DNA of 64,000 bases from contig NW_023503727.1 in assembly GCF_014529535.1 (NCBI RefSeq), positions 3,596,001 to 3,660,000 of the forward strand. Direction: 5' to 3'. Positions 12,824 to 25,151 of this stretch are shown here, in pieces. The DNA is from Bradysia coprophila (taxonomy: Eukaryota; Arthropoda; Insecta; Diptera; Sciaridae). Below the pieces are notes generated by a model. That model was not told the origin of the DNA, ran no database searches, and saw only the letters and a program-made list of their open reading frames with translations. Numbering within the stretch: the stretch's first letter is position 1; each line of letters opens with the position of its first letter. Position numbers and translations under genes: made by a program.

Positions 12824-12829
12824 AATAAA
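12824..12829 (+). promoter_or_regulatory. Likely polyadenylation signal, four-helix gene
   Basis: An AATAAA about 380 nt after the stop codon, followed by a GT/T-rich stretch (TTTTTGTG) typical of a downstream element. The sequence 12446-12830 would be the 3' UTR. Confidence 0.5.
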
Positions 12830-13267
12830 ACGTTTTTGTGAATTATGAATTTGGGTTTTCCATTCTTATTTTGGGATTACTCTAAAGAATGTGGTGGCGG
12901 GAATTATAATCCTTCAATTAACCCATTATTGAAAAAGCATAGAAGTTCAGTTTGCATTGACCGCAATACAACAATTTGAAATATTCCACTGGCTGCAACG
13001 AACATTTACGAATCTTAAACAAGAGGCTGGTCTGTTATCCAGAATGATGACAAGAGTTACCGTTGAGGTCTCGCTAATTAATTCTATCTTATACAGCAAA
13101 ATATTGAAATAATAGATTTTATAACAAAATGAAGTAATAGATCCAATGATACACTTGCCCTTTGTAAAAGGGAAAGAAACAATAGAGACAGTGAAATTTC
13201 AGCATGAATTTGCTTCAGCTGTTTTTCAGATGATCCAGACAAACATTAACTATTTATAACTCTTGAT

Positions 13268-13360
13268 CGAGGGGAGACTCACTTCTAGATTAAATGGATT
13301 AAATGGTATTAAATGGATTTAATGGATTTAATGGATTAAATGGAAGTGAGTCACCCCTCG
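13268..13360. mobile_element. 93-bp MITE with 8-bp target duplication
   Basis: Terminal inverted repeats are CGAGGGGAGACTCACTTC and its near complement GAAGTGAGTCACCCCTCG. The core is a short tandem array of ATTAAATGG. Both flanks carry the exact 8-bp duplication CTCTTGAT (13260-13267 and 13361-13368), which indicates transposition, consistent with a hAT-type transposase. Confidence 0.85.
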
Positions 13361-13385
13361 CTCTTGATACGGTTTTACCACTACC

Positions 13386-14959
13386 CAGGGCCTATTATTT
13401 GTGAAATTTGTGAAATCAAATTTCACAAAAATTTCACAAATTTCGTGAAAATTTCAAAAATTTCACGAAACGAATTAAAAAATCAAATCTTTCGCAATGA
13501 ACCTCGGGAACAGCAGAAGACATAAAATAAGACTCGTATTATGTGTATACGACGGTGAATATGTCGGAAGGTATGGACTGGCTTCAGGATATTTCGGATA
13601 AGAGCTTGTATCCGGACCTCCAATAAATCACGACTTTGCCTTTCGGCTGTTTATTGAAAAGTAACTAACAACATTTTGCTCTTAACTAAGGCCACTTAGA
13701 CCTTGTGATCCATTTAGACTACTTGTCTATCACTAGATAGAATTATATCAAGTGCATATTCCAACAGAATAAGCAAAGTTGAAGTCAGATGAAATAGTAT
13801 TTTATGAACTGCCAAACTTATTTTTTGAATAAAAAAGATTTTGCGTGAAACGATGAAAAGTAGATTTTTTGTCTGATTTGGTTGATTCGAGGCGAAGCCG
13901 AGACACACGAAAACTAGACTTTACATTTTGATCTCGAGTTATGTAATGGAATCGAAGGATGTGCTTGACACACGAAAATGTCGGTTACATACTAGTTGGG
14001 AGTAATGTCACAAGTCAAAATAAAAATTTCCCAGCTGTTTTGGACGATTGATTTTAGGTATTTTCGCATGTAGCCCTCACTTCCCATTGGTAAACTCGTT
14101 TTCCTTCACGGACACTAGCGTTAAAACTCGTTTTCCGAGGCCTTTGAGAGTAAAGACACTTTACATTCTGAATTTTTTCCGTTTTCATGACTTGTTCATT
14201 AGTTTAACAATATTTTCTCTGGAGCGAAACTCGCGGTTCTACAGTTTCAGCTTTCGGACATGCAAATTTTCCCGCAACGGAGGCTACCGGTCAACTCTCA
14301 ATTAATATTTAATATCAAAGAAAAATACAACTAACGGTAAAGTTGAAAAAATCGGTGTGACCCAATAAAAGTGCCTGGAAATGATCGGCTTCTTAGATAA
14401 AAGTACTTGTCAATATGTCTTGAGAACAATGGATATGTCACAACAATGTCACCACAATATTGCATATTTGGGCAGATTTTGAAGATATTTTTCAGTATGC
14501 AATGTTGATAATATTTGTGGAAAATTGTTACAATAATAAATTTTTTTGTTTGGTCTTAAGCCTTCCGCATAGAGCAGGAACGATTGAAACAAAGTTTCGT
14601 GAGTCAGACCATATCAGGGCTAGATTATATGGGAAGCTCATTTGGCTTCATAAGCATTATCAATATCTATCTTTCTTAGTCAACCTTCAACAACACAAAT
14701 AAGCTCAGTATACGTCACGTCATACGTGTCTCAAAATAGGTATTTTTCAGATTTAAATACTATTTTCTAAATTACTATTGATCATTTTGCATTTACTGTA
14801 TTTTTTCTCGTTTAATAGATTCGCCGATTTTGGTATGATTCTATCAAAATTTCATAAAATGTCACAAATTTCACAAAAATTTCGCGAATTTCACAAAAAT
14901 TTCACAAATTTCGCAAAGTTTCACAAATTTCGCAAAAATTTCACAAATAATAGGCCCTG
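13386..14959. mobile_element. Non-autonomous CAGGG-ended transposon, 1.57 kb
   Basis: Inverted ends begin CAGGGCCTATTATTTGTGAA. Both subterminal regions are arrays of TTTCACAAATTTCGC-like units in opposite orientation, likely transposase-binding arrays. ACTACC directly abuts both ends (13380-13385 and 14960-14965), a 6-bp target duplication. The interior has no transposase frame. The CAGGG ends look hAT-like, but 8 bp is the usual hAT duplication. Confidence 0.8.
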
Positions 14960-15239
14960 ACTACCACGCGAGTGCTTGCAGAAGTTTCAACCGTATGAAC
15001 AGTTTTGATTGGATGTATGGATCAGCTTAAAAACATCTGAAGTAAATTCATGCTAAAATTGCACTGTCTCTGACTGTACTAAGTTAATTGTGGAATAAGT
15101 TTTTCACTGTAAGCAAAAGTGATCATAGGCAATAGCTGCTAAAGGGAGTAATATTTTCAATGACATCGCTTTTTACAGGTGTGTGACATACTGTCAAGTT
15201 TCAGTGAGGGATTCTTTATAAAAACAGCCTAACGAAATC

Positions 15240-15420
15240 GGACGCATTTTCCAGTGGACTTTTTTATATGTGCCTAGAAAGGTATTCGACCCTAGAAGCC
15301 AAAACCACTTTCAAAAAAATTCTTCGAAGTTTGTGTGGCTGGTGAAAGGTGATCAAAAACCGAAAACTTGCACATTTCTTACAAAAATTTCTCCAGTTAC
15401 GCGAGCCGTACAGGGTCGTG
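15240..15420. repeat. Dispersed repeat D (inverse copy near 60.8-61.0 kb)
   Basis: Blocks such as CAGTGGACTTTTTTATATGT and AAAACCACTTTCAAAAAAAT reappear as reverse complements at about 60830-61045. It is a diverged non-coding interspersed repeat of unknown class. Confidence 0.6.
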
Positions 15421-15474
15421 TGGGATGTTGATGTTAGAAATTTAAATTTTGTGCAAAATCAAATAAAATGACAG

Positions 15475-15636
15475 CAACGCACTTCAAGCAAAAGTGGTAC
15501 TCTTAATAGGGTACTGAAACTTGACAGTGCTCCATACAAAATTTTACACTGTAAAAAGAGTGGTGATAAAATTTCATTCAAAATAGTACTCTATTTGGCA
15601 GCTGTCATTAATATCACTTTTGCTTGAAGTGCGTTG
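15475..15636. mobile_element. MITE family B, intact 162-bp copy
   Basis: Terminal inverted repeats of CAACGCACTTCAAGCAAAAG bound a short non-coding core. Other copies lie at 40200-40316 and, split by an insertion, at 36871-38630; a fragment is near 23215-23290. Confidence 0.85.
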
Positions 15637-16223
15637 ATTCCAGACGTATTACATTATAAACCTACCAATCTCAGTTCGTCTAAGTTGAATGGAGTGTGTG
15701 ATGTTCGATTCAAAATGTTTTATTTTTACTATGCTTTCTTCTAACACTATAGCTCGATTTCATTGTGGTCGTCATGGTCAAAGATTAGTAATTTTATCGA
15801 ACTACGGAACTAACAGGAAAAAGAAGATTTGATAGAAAAATTGGTTTATTCTTCTTCCCAAACACACTGCTCATCATTATTTTGATGTCAACAGGGAGCC
15901 CACTCATAATTCGGCCTCCTTTTTAAGGAATAAAGGAGGATATTTCGATAATTTAAGGAGCATTTCAGGAGTTTTAAAATATGAGATTTTGGATTAAATT
16001 TGATGAATTCGAAATTTTGTTGACTTTCCAAAGTCATGTTAAGGATATATGAAGTAGATTTTTTGGTGTTTCTCAAAAAATATTCTTTGGAAAATATTAT
16101 CCGAATTTTTCAAAGATTTTCCAGAATTTTTTTTACTCTAGATGATAAAAGACAAATATGTATCTATCAATTGAACTAAGATGGAATAGTTCGATGTTAA
16201 ATTGACCTAAATTTACAAAATTT

Positions 16224-16672
16224 GAGAACCCGATGTTATGGGAATGTTAAATTAATCTCAAGGCCACAAATAAGAAATGTTTTACTAAAAACTTTGAATT
16301 GAAAGCGAATTTATCGCAAGAGTAGAAAATATGTTTAGATCTGTGTTCAGTCTTAAACAGTACGGCAGCTGATATGCACATGATTATCGATGATAAAGGT
16401 GCACTGATGAGTTGTATAACAACGAAATCAGCTGTATTGTTATTATTTAAAATATTGAAGTGCGTGAAATAGAGCAAAGTGTAAATTGTGGGGCAAATTT
16501 ATTCAATTTTTCGTGTTTTTTGATAAAGTTTTTTCTGCTTATTTTCTACTCTTGCTTTCAATTCAAAGTTTTTAGTAGCCATTAAATATGGCAAGGCTTT
16601 CGACATTGAAAACATTTCTTATTTGTGGCCTTGAGATTAATTTAACATTCCCATAACATCGGGTTCTCAAAC
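16224..16672. mobile_element. Nested foldback element
   Basis: The ends TTTGAGAACCCGATGTTATG and its complement are 449 bp apart, and pairing continues inward over more than 100 bp with gaps. It lies inside the 15892-18692 element, so it inserted later or was carried along. Confidence 0.75.
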
Positions 16673-17257
16673 AAATATGTATGGTCCTTCAGTAAGGATT
16701 TCAGAGTTCATGTAGTTAGATTTAAAAAAAAAAGATACAAAACTTAGCCTAGTAACTTAACTTTTTTGTCTTTTTTTAAGTTTTATATTTTTGATTTTAT
16801 CTCCTAGCTACTTGCCTGCATTCAAAATCATATGTGCCTTGGCCTTTGATGATTATCTAATTTACGTACGAACTACAGCTGACAAAGTGTTATTACCATC
16901 ATCAGTTAAATTTTCGGCGACTTTTAACTTTAAAGTCTCCTCTGCTATTCCAGCTTTGATTGTCTGACTCGTTATGTTTCGATTCTGCTAATAACGTCTT
17001 TCGCTCTTTTTCTACATCTATATGTATCTTTTACGGGCCGACGAGCAGAGGTCTGAAAATTTTCGAGTAATTGGAAAATCTTCCAATTTATCGTAGAAAG
17101 ACAAGAGTTGTTCCCGATTGCTTAACACAAATTTATTTACGCGAAATCCTCGCCCAGGATCAGCATTCCCATGGCTGAGGGATAAATACGCATTGGATAA
17201 GTCAACTAGATGACCAAACCAAACGACCTCCGCTATCAACATTTTTTTAACGCGTTC

Positions 17258-17983
17258 TAACCTCCATACAAACTGTACACACACTCTACGGGGACAGTGT
17301 TGGATCGGCGAGTGGATATGTCTTCGGATTTACTTCTTTTGGCCTTTGACCTCCTTTGGTGTATCGAAAATTTTCAATTTATAAAAATTGGAATGAAACC
17401 TCTCGGCTGGTGTAGCTTCTCGTATGAAAGAAAATTTCCAGCGACCAGCAGAATGGTAGGATGAAACCATTTCAGAAGGGCTTTGTACCTCGCGCGACCA
17501 AGATCGCGCGTAGGAAAGAGCAAATTTGATCTTGAATTTCATCCCGGTGCACTGAATGAAGTTTTTTTTTAAGAATCATTCAATTTACAGGACTACGAAT
17601 GTCAATTAATAGCAAACGAAATTTCGATTGTTGAAGGTATCTTCATCAACATATTTGTCTGTGCCCCGTTTTCACTAACCAGAACTTTGCCCTCAAAAAG
17701 TAAATACATGTTACAGCGTTTGAACTATGAAAACTCATTTTCAGAAATGATTGTGAAAGTGAAACGCAGAATTCACTTCACGTAGTTTACCCTATTTCAA
17801 TTAGAAACTAAATAAATGAACCATTTAACGAAACGCAAATTAAATGTAGCTCAACACATTCAAATTTTTTGAGCGTTAAAAAACGACAGTGGTCCCTGAC
17901 GCATGAAATACAAAAAACGCTGACGGATATCTCGATCATTATTCACCGTAGAGTGTGTGTGCAGTTTGCATGGAGGTTATTTA
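17258..17983. repeat. Inverted-repeat pair, probable nested foldback
   Basis: TAACCTCCATACAAACTG next to CACACACTCTACGG on the left is matched by the complementary CCGTAGAGTGTGTGTG next to CATGGAGGTTA on the right. The arms are about 35 bp and slightly diverged. No target duplication was recognised. Confidence 0.6.
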
Positions 17984-18698
17984 GAATAAAACTTGCTGAA
18001 GAATATTGAGCGTGAACCTCTCTCTTGCAATAGTGTTGCACGACCAGTTAACTGAGATCAAATTTTCAACAGTTTGAAAGAATAAAGGAAGGATCAATCT
18101 AATAACTAAAACGGCGATTCTTTCTTGAATCTAAAGTTTTGAGTCTCAAATCTTGTTCCTCAACAGATCGTTATTGTCAGAAAATACCCTTAAGGGCATC
18201 AACACAATAGATGAAAAGAACAATTGAAACAATAGGGTTTTGCAAGTACCTTTTACTGGATAAAGGGATATTTTGTAAGAATTCTGTGTTCTGGGGCGAA
18301 TATGAGAATAAATGAAACACGTCCTTTATACAAAGACGATGTAATTTGAGTGCAAAGACACAGAGTTAAATCAACTATGCATACTTAGATGACTGGATAA
18401 ATTGAATTTCGTCGTTTCATTGTTAGATTCCGGTATGGAATAGAACCGTAATTCCAACATATTTAGCACTCTCGATCTCATTTGTTGAATTATTTAGGTT
18501 TCATGAGTTTCTTTTGGTGAAGTAAGCGAGGAACGATTTTGCATATGGATTGTTCCACAGGCAGAATTAAAAGGTTTGTTTTATCTAAAGTGAAAAAACT
18601 AAAAATAAGGAGTTTGAGGAGATTAAGGAGGTTTCAGGAGGACTTTTGAAAATCAAGGAGATTTAAGGAATCAAGGAGGAGTGGGCTCCCTGTGTCAA

Positions 18699-19338
18699 CG
18701 ATTTACGTTGGCTGTCGCAAAATGTCTGATTGTGGAACATCGAGTTCGCAAGCATCCACCTAGTTTTCTTCATCATCTTCTAACTACTCTACGTATGTTT
18801 TCGAGTTGAAAATTCCTGCCCAAACAACCATTCGTTCACCTTGACGAATGGTTGAAACTCGTTTTGGTTGGTATGTTGAAACAAATGAGACGTTTGTTCA
18901 AGTTTTTTCGCAATAATTTGGTTTGGGGTGGATAAGAGTCAGTCGTTGCCATCTCGGTTTTCGTAAAAAATTTTAATTTAGAAAAAAGAATTTTTTTAGA
19001 TCCACACGCACTACTGTAAAGACTACCTACATCTTCAATTGCTAATAACAATGTCGACTCCGACTCCGACTCCGACTTCACTATACCCAGCGAGCGATGT
19101 ATTTCAATCACTATGCATCCTAGATTACGCTAGGCCAACCAGGTAAGTGGAAAAGGACAATCACACAAGGAGCTGACCCTCAATTGGCGTACAGACCGAC
19201 TAACTACAACATTTAGGTTCAGAGTACACATTCAAAAGATCTCCTGAGAGATTCACCAATACATTATAAGTTATCCGATCCTCTGATAGATTCACCAACA
19301 GTATTTTCAACGATTGTTGCTGAATTGTAAATGTTTAA
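18699..19338. other. Intergenic, nothing recognised
   Basis: No supported gene. A short (CGACTC)n-like tract lies near 19055-19075. Confidence 0.5.
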
Positions 19339-19899
19339 TTAGCAATGCGATAATATATACAAACTGAATCGATTCTCCTCGTCTTCTTCCGAGATTGTTC
19401 CATCATATATGGCCTGTTCTATTTCATTCATGTTGAATTCATCGTTGGCCATAGCATCAAGTAAGTGATTCGTTCCTGTTTTCATTGATTCTTGGCGCAG
19501 TGTATCTTCCCATATGAAGCATGGACGGCCGACTTTGAATTTCCGATTGATTTTGAACCGTCGTGCCACTCGTAAAATGTGGTTGTTTGGTCTTCGTTCA
19601 ATATGTCGGTGATAACGAAGGCGATGCACCATGACTCGCTTGACTATCGTTTTATTTCGCATTATCGCTCTTGGTTGTACAATCGAGGGCTTGTCACTAG
19701 CTGTATCGGAGAGGATTCGTAGGATTTGCCGTTCCATATTGGTTAATGAAATCCTGTTGCGGCGCGTCATTGCTGATGCCTTTAACCCATACGTTGCCAC
19801 TGGTGCTATGGTGCTTTCATATATTTTCTGTATCAATGAAATTGGAAGACTGTGTTCACGTAGAAACGGAAGTAACGAGTGGGCGATTGCTAATAACAA
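19339..19899 (-). pseudogene. 3' fragment of a non-LTR retrotransposon polyprotein
   Basis: The 186-residue reverse-strand frame matches the region after the reverse transcriptase in non-LTR elements: a block with IYESTIAPVATYG, then MERQILRI, an HRLRYHRHIERR motif and a GRPCFIWEDTL motif near the end. The reverse transcriptase core and endonuclease are absent, so this is a 5'-truncated insertion, usual for this class. It is open but cannot act alone. Confidence 0.75.
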
Positions 19900-20010
19900 T
19901 GTCGTACATTTAAAGTCCTCACGAATAGTTACACCACATCACATGATTGGTCTCCACTGCATCAATACAAAACGATTTTTCTTTTAAATTTGCGATTTTT
20001 TTCGAAATTT

Positions 20011-20016
20011 TTTATT
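20011..20016 (-). promoter_or_regulatory. Possible polyadenylation signal of Tim23
   Basis: AATAAA on the reverse strand, about 140 nt after the Tim23 stop codon. The region is T-rich, so this is tentative. Confidence 0.4.
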
Positions 20017-20157
20017 TTTCTCTAGCTGATTTGTATAATGGCTACAATTTGTGTTTGTTTCTCCCCATCATTTTGTTTTCATTAATTTTTAATATTTTTG
20101 GATTCGTTTTTATCGATCTTTTATACACGATCACAACGGACGACATGATCACTTCAT

Positions 20158-21513
20158 CTACATGTACGGTTTATTAAAATTAATTTTCCCACCACCCGAT
20201 GTCACTGTGTACAGACAGTACAGGGCTGCGATACCTAATCCAAAGCCACCGCCCATGGCACATCGATGAAGTCCAGCTGAAACATGAAGATTCAATTTTC
20301 AGTCGAATTTATTCACAAAAACCGACACAAAAAATATTTTGTTATCGCGATCCTCTTCGGTTATATCAAGCATCAAGGTCAACTCGAGTCGTAAAAGCTG
20401 ACGACGAAAAATCGATAATGGATGATAGTCAACACTGACTATTGCTAGACGACATACGTCGATTATTTTGTTGATCCATTTGGCAATTTAGATAAAGATT
20501 GGCTCGGATTAAAATCGTCAGTTGGTATGAGTGACGTCATCAGTGTCTCTGTATACTGTCAGTGTAACTCCTTCGAATAGTTTTTGTCATAATAAACACG
20601 ATAGAAAGAAAAAGAAAACTTTTTGTACTTGGGACATTGAAGCTAATTGTTCCCCCGAACACACAATAAGTATTTAGTCCACCACATGAACAACATAGAT
20701 CTCTGGAGAATTTCCAACTAAAATTGTCCATCAAATAGGTCTTAAGATTGAAAATTAAAATCTGACGACGTAACACCACAAAGTGACTTCAAGGACGCGA
20801 AAAACCTTTTTTTTTTCAATTCACTGCAGACCTACCTGTCGATTTGTACAGTAGTCCTGTGGCAGTTCCAGCTAACAAAGTGTTCACTTCATCGTCTTCC
20901 CCTCGAGCCCATTGTAACAAAACGCCGAAACCGGAGTACATGACCGCCAATGTACCTAGTGTGTTCGCTGTGGACGATCCCTGTTTCATAATGTGATTTA
21001 ACAACCTGACGACGGAGAAAACGATCAGTTAGCTTACACAGTCATAAGGACCTTCATTCGGACAAAACTCACTGTGTTCGCCTCAGTTTCCCCGTTTGCT
21101 GTGCTAATGCGGTCGCCCGGACACCATTGTAAAAACCTAACGAAGCATCGACGTGAAACGGAATGCTCAAATTCGATAAAAATTAATGTTCGCCTTACCA
21201 GCAGTTCCACCAATAGCTGCACCAATCATCACAGATGAACCGATTTGTGAGAAGGCCAGCTCAAAGCGGCCTCGTTGTTTTGCAGCCCCTTCGGGGAAAA
21301 TGAATTCGGGTTGTGCCGCCTGTAAGTATCTGGGATCGTAATTCAGGTATGGTGACAATGGGGATACAGTCTGCGTATTTCGTGGTGTTGATGGAGCTGG
21401 AAGTGTTTTGAGGTTAACAGAAAACAATTTGTTAAGGTATTGCATAAGAATGTCGTTTCTACTCACCAGCATCAGCAAACGATAAAGGTTGACTCAAGTA
21501 ATCGGCGCTCATT
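20158..21513 (-). CDS. Tim23: Mitochondrial import inner membrane translocase subunit Tim23
   Basis: Five exons on the reverse strand (21513-21468, 21396-21199, 21136-21073, 21005-20836, 20276-20158) total 597 nt and encode 198 aa. Tim23 forms the voltage-gated presequence channel of the TIM23 complex in the mitochondrial inner membrane. The family signature SPYLNYDPRYLQ, PEFIFPEGAAKQRGRFELAF, the glycine-rich first helix (GSSVMIGAAIGG), KQGSSTANTLGT and LLQWARGEDDEVNTL are all present in order, and four Tim17/22/23-type helices follow the hydrophilic N-terminus. The start gives the usual short N-terminus MSADYLSQPLSFADA. The length matches insect Tim23. Intron 4 (20277-20835) is longer and holds nothing recognised. 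Confidence 0.95.
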
Positions 21514-21980
21514 TTGTGTTTGATTCTAATTTAAATCTATTGCGTCTAACAGGGAAATTAAAGATTCTAGAAAGAAAATTCTTCTATTTCTTTTCCTTTT
21601 TTATTAAAGGTTGACAAGAGAGACGAAATTATCACTCTCTTAGCGCACATCCATCACTCACATGAATTTTTTTTGTGAGAAAAGGAACGATTTGACAGAC
21701 GAAATGTACTAGCATTCGATTGCTTGGTTTAAAAATTTAGCGGGAATTTTACTTGAGTTGAGTGGGTTGCGGGTTGCGGGTTGCGGGAAAGGTTTCCTTG
21801 AACATTTAATACATTTGCACGAATAAAATAACAAAAACCGACTGACGCACAATCATCATTAGTGGACTTGTGGTGCAATATTTAGTGTTGTCTTCACAGG
21901 CAACGTAGGGGAAATAGAGACCTGAATATATGAGCAAAATTATATATTAGCTGAAACTGCGAAGAGGTCAATGAAACCAA

Positions 21981-22549
21981 GGTTCTGAAAGAACAGGTTT
22001 AATACACCCACGAAGGTTTTTTTTAGGAAAATTCGGAATTTCGTTTTTGTTACGTTGCCTTTTTCATATAAACTTCGTAGCCACTGAACTCAATTTGTGT
22101 GTCATCGCCTTCGTGATCAACTCAGAGTTGTCTTAAGAGGCACCAGCACTTAGCTACAACTGTAGCCTACATTTGTGTGCCTCGTATTTCATTTTTGATG
22201 ATATCTTTTCATCAGAATCATTTTTCAAAAATGTACGACCGCAATTCCGACCACGAATGTGCTAGCTTTAAATCGAAATTAGTTTTGGTTGTAGTCGTTT
22301 GACCAGCTCTAAGAAAAGTTTTCATAAACTGCTCATTGTTCTCACAGCTGGTCAAACTGCTACAACCAAATCTATTTTCTGTTGAAAGCTAACACATTCG
22401 TGGTCGGAATTGCGGTCGTACATTTTTGAAAAAGGATTCTGATGGAAAGATATCATCAAAAGTAAACTAAGATCCACTATTTAAAAATCACCCTAATGTA
22501 GGCTTTTCACCAAAGTGTCGGTGCCTCTTAACCTGGTTCTTTCAGAACC
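21981..22549. mobile_element. Foldback MITE family E
   Basis: The ends GGTTCTGAAAGAACAGGTTT and its complement bound a 569-bp element. An inner palindrome pairs blocks such as GACCGCAATTCCGACCACGA and GTTGTAG. A related but rearranged copy in opposite orientation lies at about 56358-56540. Confidence 0.75.
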
Positions 22550-22939
22550 ATGAATGAAACATAATAATCGCTCATTTGATTCTTACGGTACATAAATGAA
22601 AGGTATGTCTGTCTTCCCAATTCTTGCATCAAAGAATAATTTAGTCAGATTTAGGTATTTAGAGATATATATTTTATCACCCTAAATACCTAAAACCTGA
22701 AATACCTTAAATAAAATAGAAATAAAAAAAATTCCACAAAAATCATTTGCGTTTTCAAAAATTTCGCGCACAATAAAAATCCATATCACCCTCATTCATT
22801 TGTTGTCATTGTATAAACGGCGGATGTAAGGAACGAATCCGACGTTTAAAAATCGGTCAACTTTTGCCTGGTATAGAGCCTTTGGTACAATCTATAAAAA
22901 ATGCAAAGATAAAATTTTATTGGTAAGATTACTCTAGTT

Positions 22940-23031
22940 CAGGCGTCCCACTTGTCCGAAATGTCCGAAATTTTGAACATTTGTCCGAAATGTCCGAAAT
23001 TCGGACACAGCAAAATTTAGTGGGACGCCTG
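22940..23031. mobile_element. 92-bp hAT-like MITE (CAGGCGTCCCAC ends)
   Basis: The ends CAGGCGTCCCACT are inverted, and the core repeats TTGTCCGAAATGTCCGAAA. The flanks CTCTAGTT and CTCAAGTT match at 7 of 8 positions, consistent with an 8-bp hAT target duplication. It shares ends with the 51028-52757 element. Confidence 0.85.
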
Positions 23032-23704
23032 CTCAAGTTGTCCATGATGCAAGTCCCCGCAATCACTGGTCATCATCTGTCATCTTATTCCTCTAGGGAG
23101 TATAGTTCGGCGCGAGTGCCTCGACTCCGATCCATTGTTTCTCGGCTTTCCTCGCTTCGTTGATGACTGTTCGTTTCCACGTGATTTTCGGTCGTCACCT
23201 GGTTTTTTTACAGTGTTTTACAGTTGTGTGACACACTGTCAAGTTTTAATACCCTATTTAGAGTACCTCTCATGCTTGAAGTGCGTTCATAATGCCTCTC
23301 AACGATTTCGTGCAGATCGCAGTAAATCCTAAAACGACTTCAATAGCTTAGAATATGAAGAAAATGTTTGGGATGCTAAATAAAACGACGTTCTTGAATT
23401 TCATTCATGAATTTAGTCGACAAAAAACTTCAATTTGAACTTGAAATGGTCACTAAACGTAAAATTAAACTTGGTAAAATTCATAATAAATGTGTCAATG
23501 TTACAGTTATCCGGCTGAAAAGGAAATATTCATTAGATAATTAACTTCGCTGGAAACGCTTGAAGATAATCAGAATGCGGATTAAGATAATCAGTATAAC
23601 AGGCGTTCTTCTCTCACAGATGTTTTTACCTACATCAACTAATTAGGTGTCGTTCATTAAAGCATGAGCATGATGCGGTTACGTGTGCAGTGAAAGGCTG
23701 AAAG

Positions 23705-24393
23705 CAGAGGCGCCGACTTCTTTTTTCGTATAGTGTTGCCCAAAAAAAGTCGCTTTTTTGTATGATCGAAAATTGATGTTTTATTAATTGATGCTTTTGT
23801 AAAATTTAATTATCGATAAACAGCCGTGTCCTGGGCACTTTTGAACATTGGGCGAAACTTCTTTATAAGAACCATAAGCTTTGTAAAGAATAAAAGATAA
23901 TTGCGAGCGTAGCGAGCGATTTTTTTCTTAATTGTGCTGCCAGTGTAAATTCGGATGAAGATAAAGTTCGTTTCAATACGGTCCTTCAAAAACTTTGCTA
24001 ACGCTCTTGTTTCATAAACATTCACACTTGAATACATATACTCACACACACATTCAAATTTGTCATGTAATGACTCACTTACTTTCCTAATGTTGTAACA
24101 TACTCTTACAAAACTAGAACAGCGATAAAAAGATGTTAGTCGAGGTATCGTGTGGAACCGAAGGATTTCTTTTAAATTATGTAGAATTCCGAGAAAGTAG
24201 TGAAGCTAACGTTGGAATTGTTCTTAAAGTGAAATGCCACGCAACGAGAATTGCGTTTTCTTCTACAGTTTAAATCATTCTTGATGTAAAAATGATATTT
24301 ATTGTGTCGTCGAGTCATAGTGTTGCTCAGCCTCGACTAATTTGGTCATAGTGTTGCCCGAGCCTCGCGGCAAGACCGTAGTCGGCGCCTCTG
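23705..24393. mobile_element. hAT-like element with CAGAGGCGCCGAC ends
   Basis: Inverted ends CAGAGGCGCCGACT flank 689 bp. The 8-bp flanks GCTGAAAG and CCTGAAAG differ at one position, as in an aged hAT duplication. Internal AGTGTTGCCC motifs recur near both ends. No transposase is encoded. Confidence 0.75.
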
Positions 24394-24545
24394 CCTGAAA
24401 GGCATATCGACGTATGTACGGTATGTTCAATCTGTACGAACTGATTTTATTGCATTGACCTAGTGGTATGTAACGGTTACATTGTAGACAGACGAAAGCT
24501 TGACGAAAGATTCAAAATGAAGTGAACCACCGAAAGTGATTAAAT

Positions 24546-24665
24546 CATGGCCCTACGTTAGTGAAAGGCCGTGACGCAAGTCCGGTCACACTAAAAAAAA
24601 GTTCCGTAGGACTGAGGAACATCATGGCCCTACGTTAGTGAAGGGCCGTGACGCAAGTCCGTTCA
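24546..24665. repeat. Two-copy direct repeat
   Basis: A 40-bp block containing CATGGCCCTACGTTAGTGAA and GGCCGTGACGCAAGTCCG occurs twice, 78 bp apart, each copy followed by an A-rich tract. Nothing coding is visible between this repeat and the zinc-finger gene's 3' end. Confidence 0.7.
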
Positions 24666-25085
24666 AACTAAAAAAATGTAAAAAAAAAAAATTCCCTAGG
24701 ATCCTAAGACTGTCATTCTGTGACGCAACATTTTTGTGTTAATTTTTTTCTAGAATTTTTTCGTTAAAGTTTTTACTTTTCTTTTTGTGAGTCGAAGTTG
24801 TATGCCCCCACCGATATCACCTCTTTTGTAAGTTGATAAAAGGACTTGCGTCACACCTCCACTATAAGTGGTATTTGTCGATTGAATTATAATGACAATT
24901 TAGTAGTTAGTCCGACCATACGATCGAGCGACAGTGGTCGTTGTTAGACAGTTACGAGACATGTTGCCGTAACAGGTAAGTAACGGATAATCGAGTAGCA
25001 GCCCAATGTTGGAGCTTGCTGCTTTCGTTTAGAGTATACAAATAGAGAGAAAGCCAATTGGTTACTCAATCAACATTTTGATATA

Positions 25086-25091
25086 TTTATT
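25086..25091 (-). promoter_or_regulatory. Likely polyadenylation signal of the zinc-finger gene
   Basis: AATAAA on the reverse strand, about 60 nt beyond the zinc-finger stop codon. Confidence 0.5.
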
Positions 25092-25151
25092 TCCGCATCG
25101 TATTAACCTAAGTATTATTGGTGGAAAATGGGGAAAACGTTTTTCTTCCTC

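Larger units (their letters stand above)
15892..18692. mobile_element. Non-autonomous CAGGG-ended transposon, 2.8 kb
   Basis: Inverted ends share CAGGGAGCCCACTC, with AAGGAG-rich subterminal repeats at both sides. TGTCAA flanks both ends (15886-15891 and 18693-18698), again a 6-bp duplication. Two foldback elements appear nested inside (16224-16672 and about 17258-17983). Short reverse frames at 17018-17284 and 17330-17542 show no recognisable domain. Confidence 0.8.

Noticed and set aside
24950-24985. ATG followed by a GTAAGT donor, possible first exon on the + strand
   Set aside because: No continuing coding exon on that strand could be found; too little evidence.
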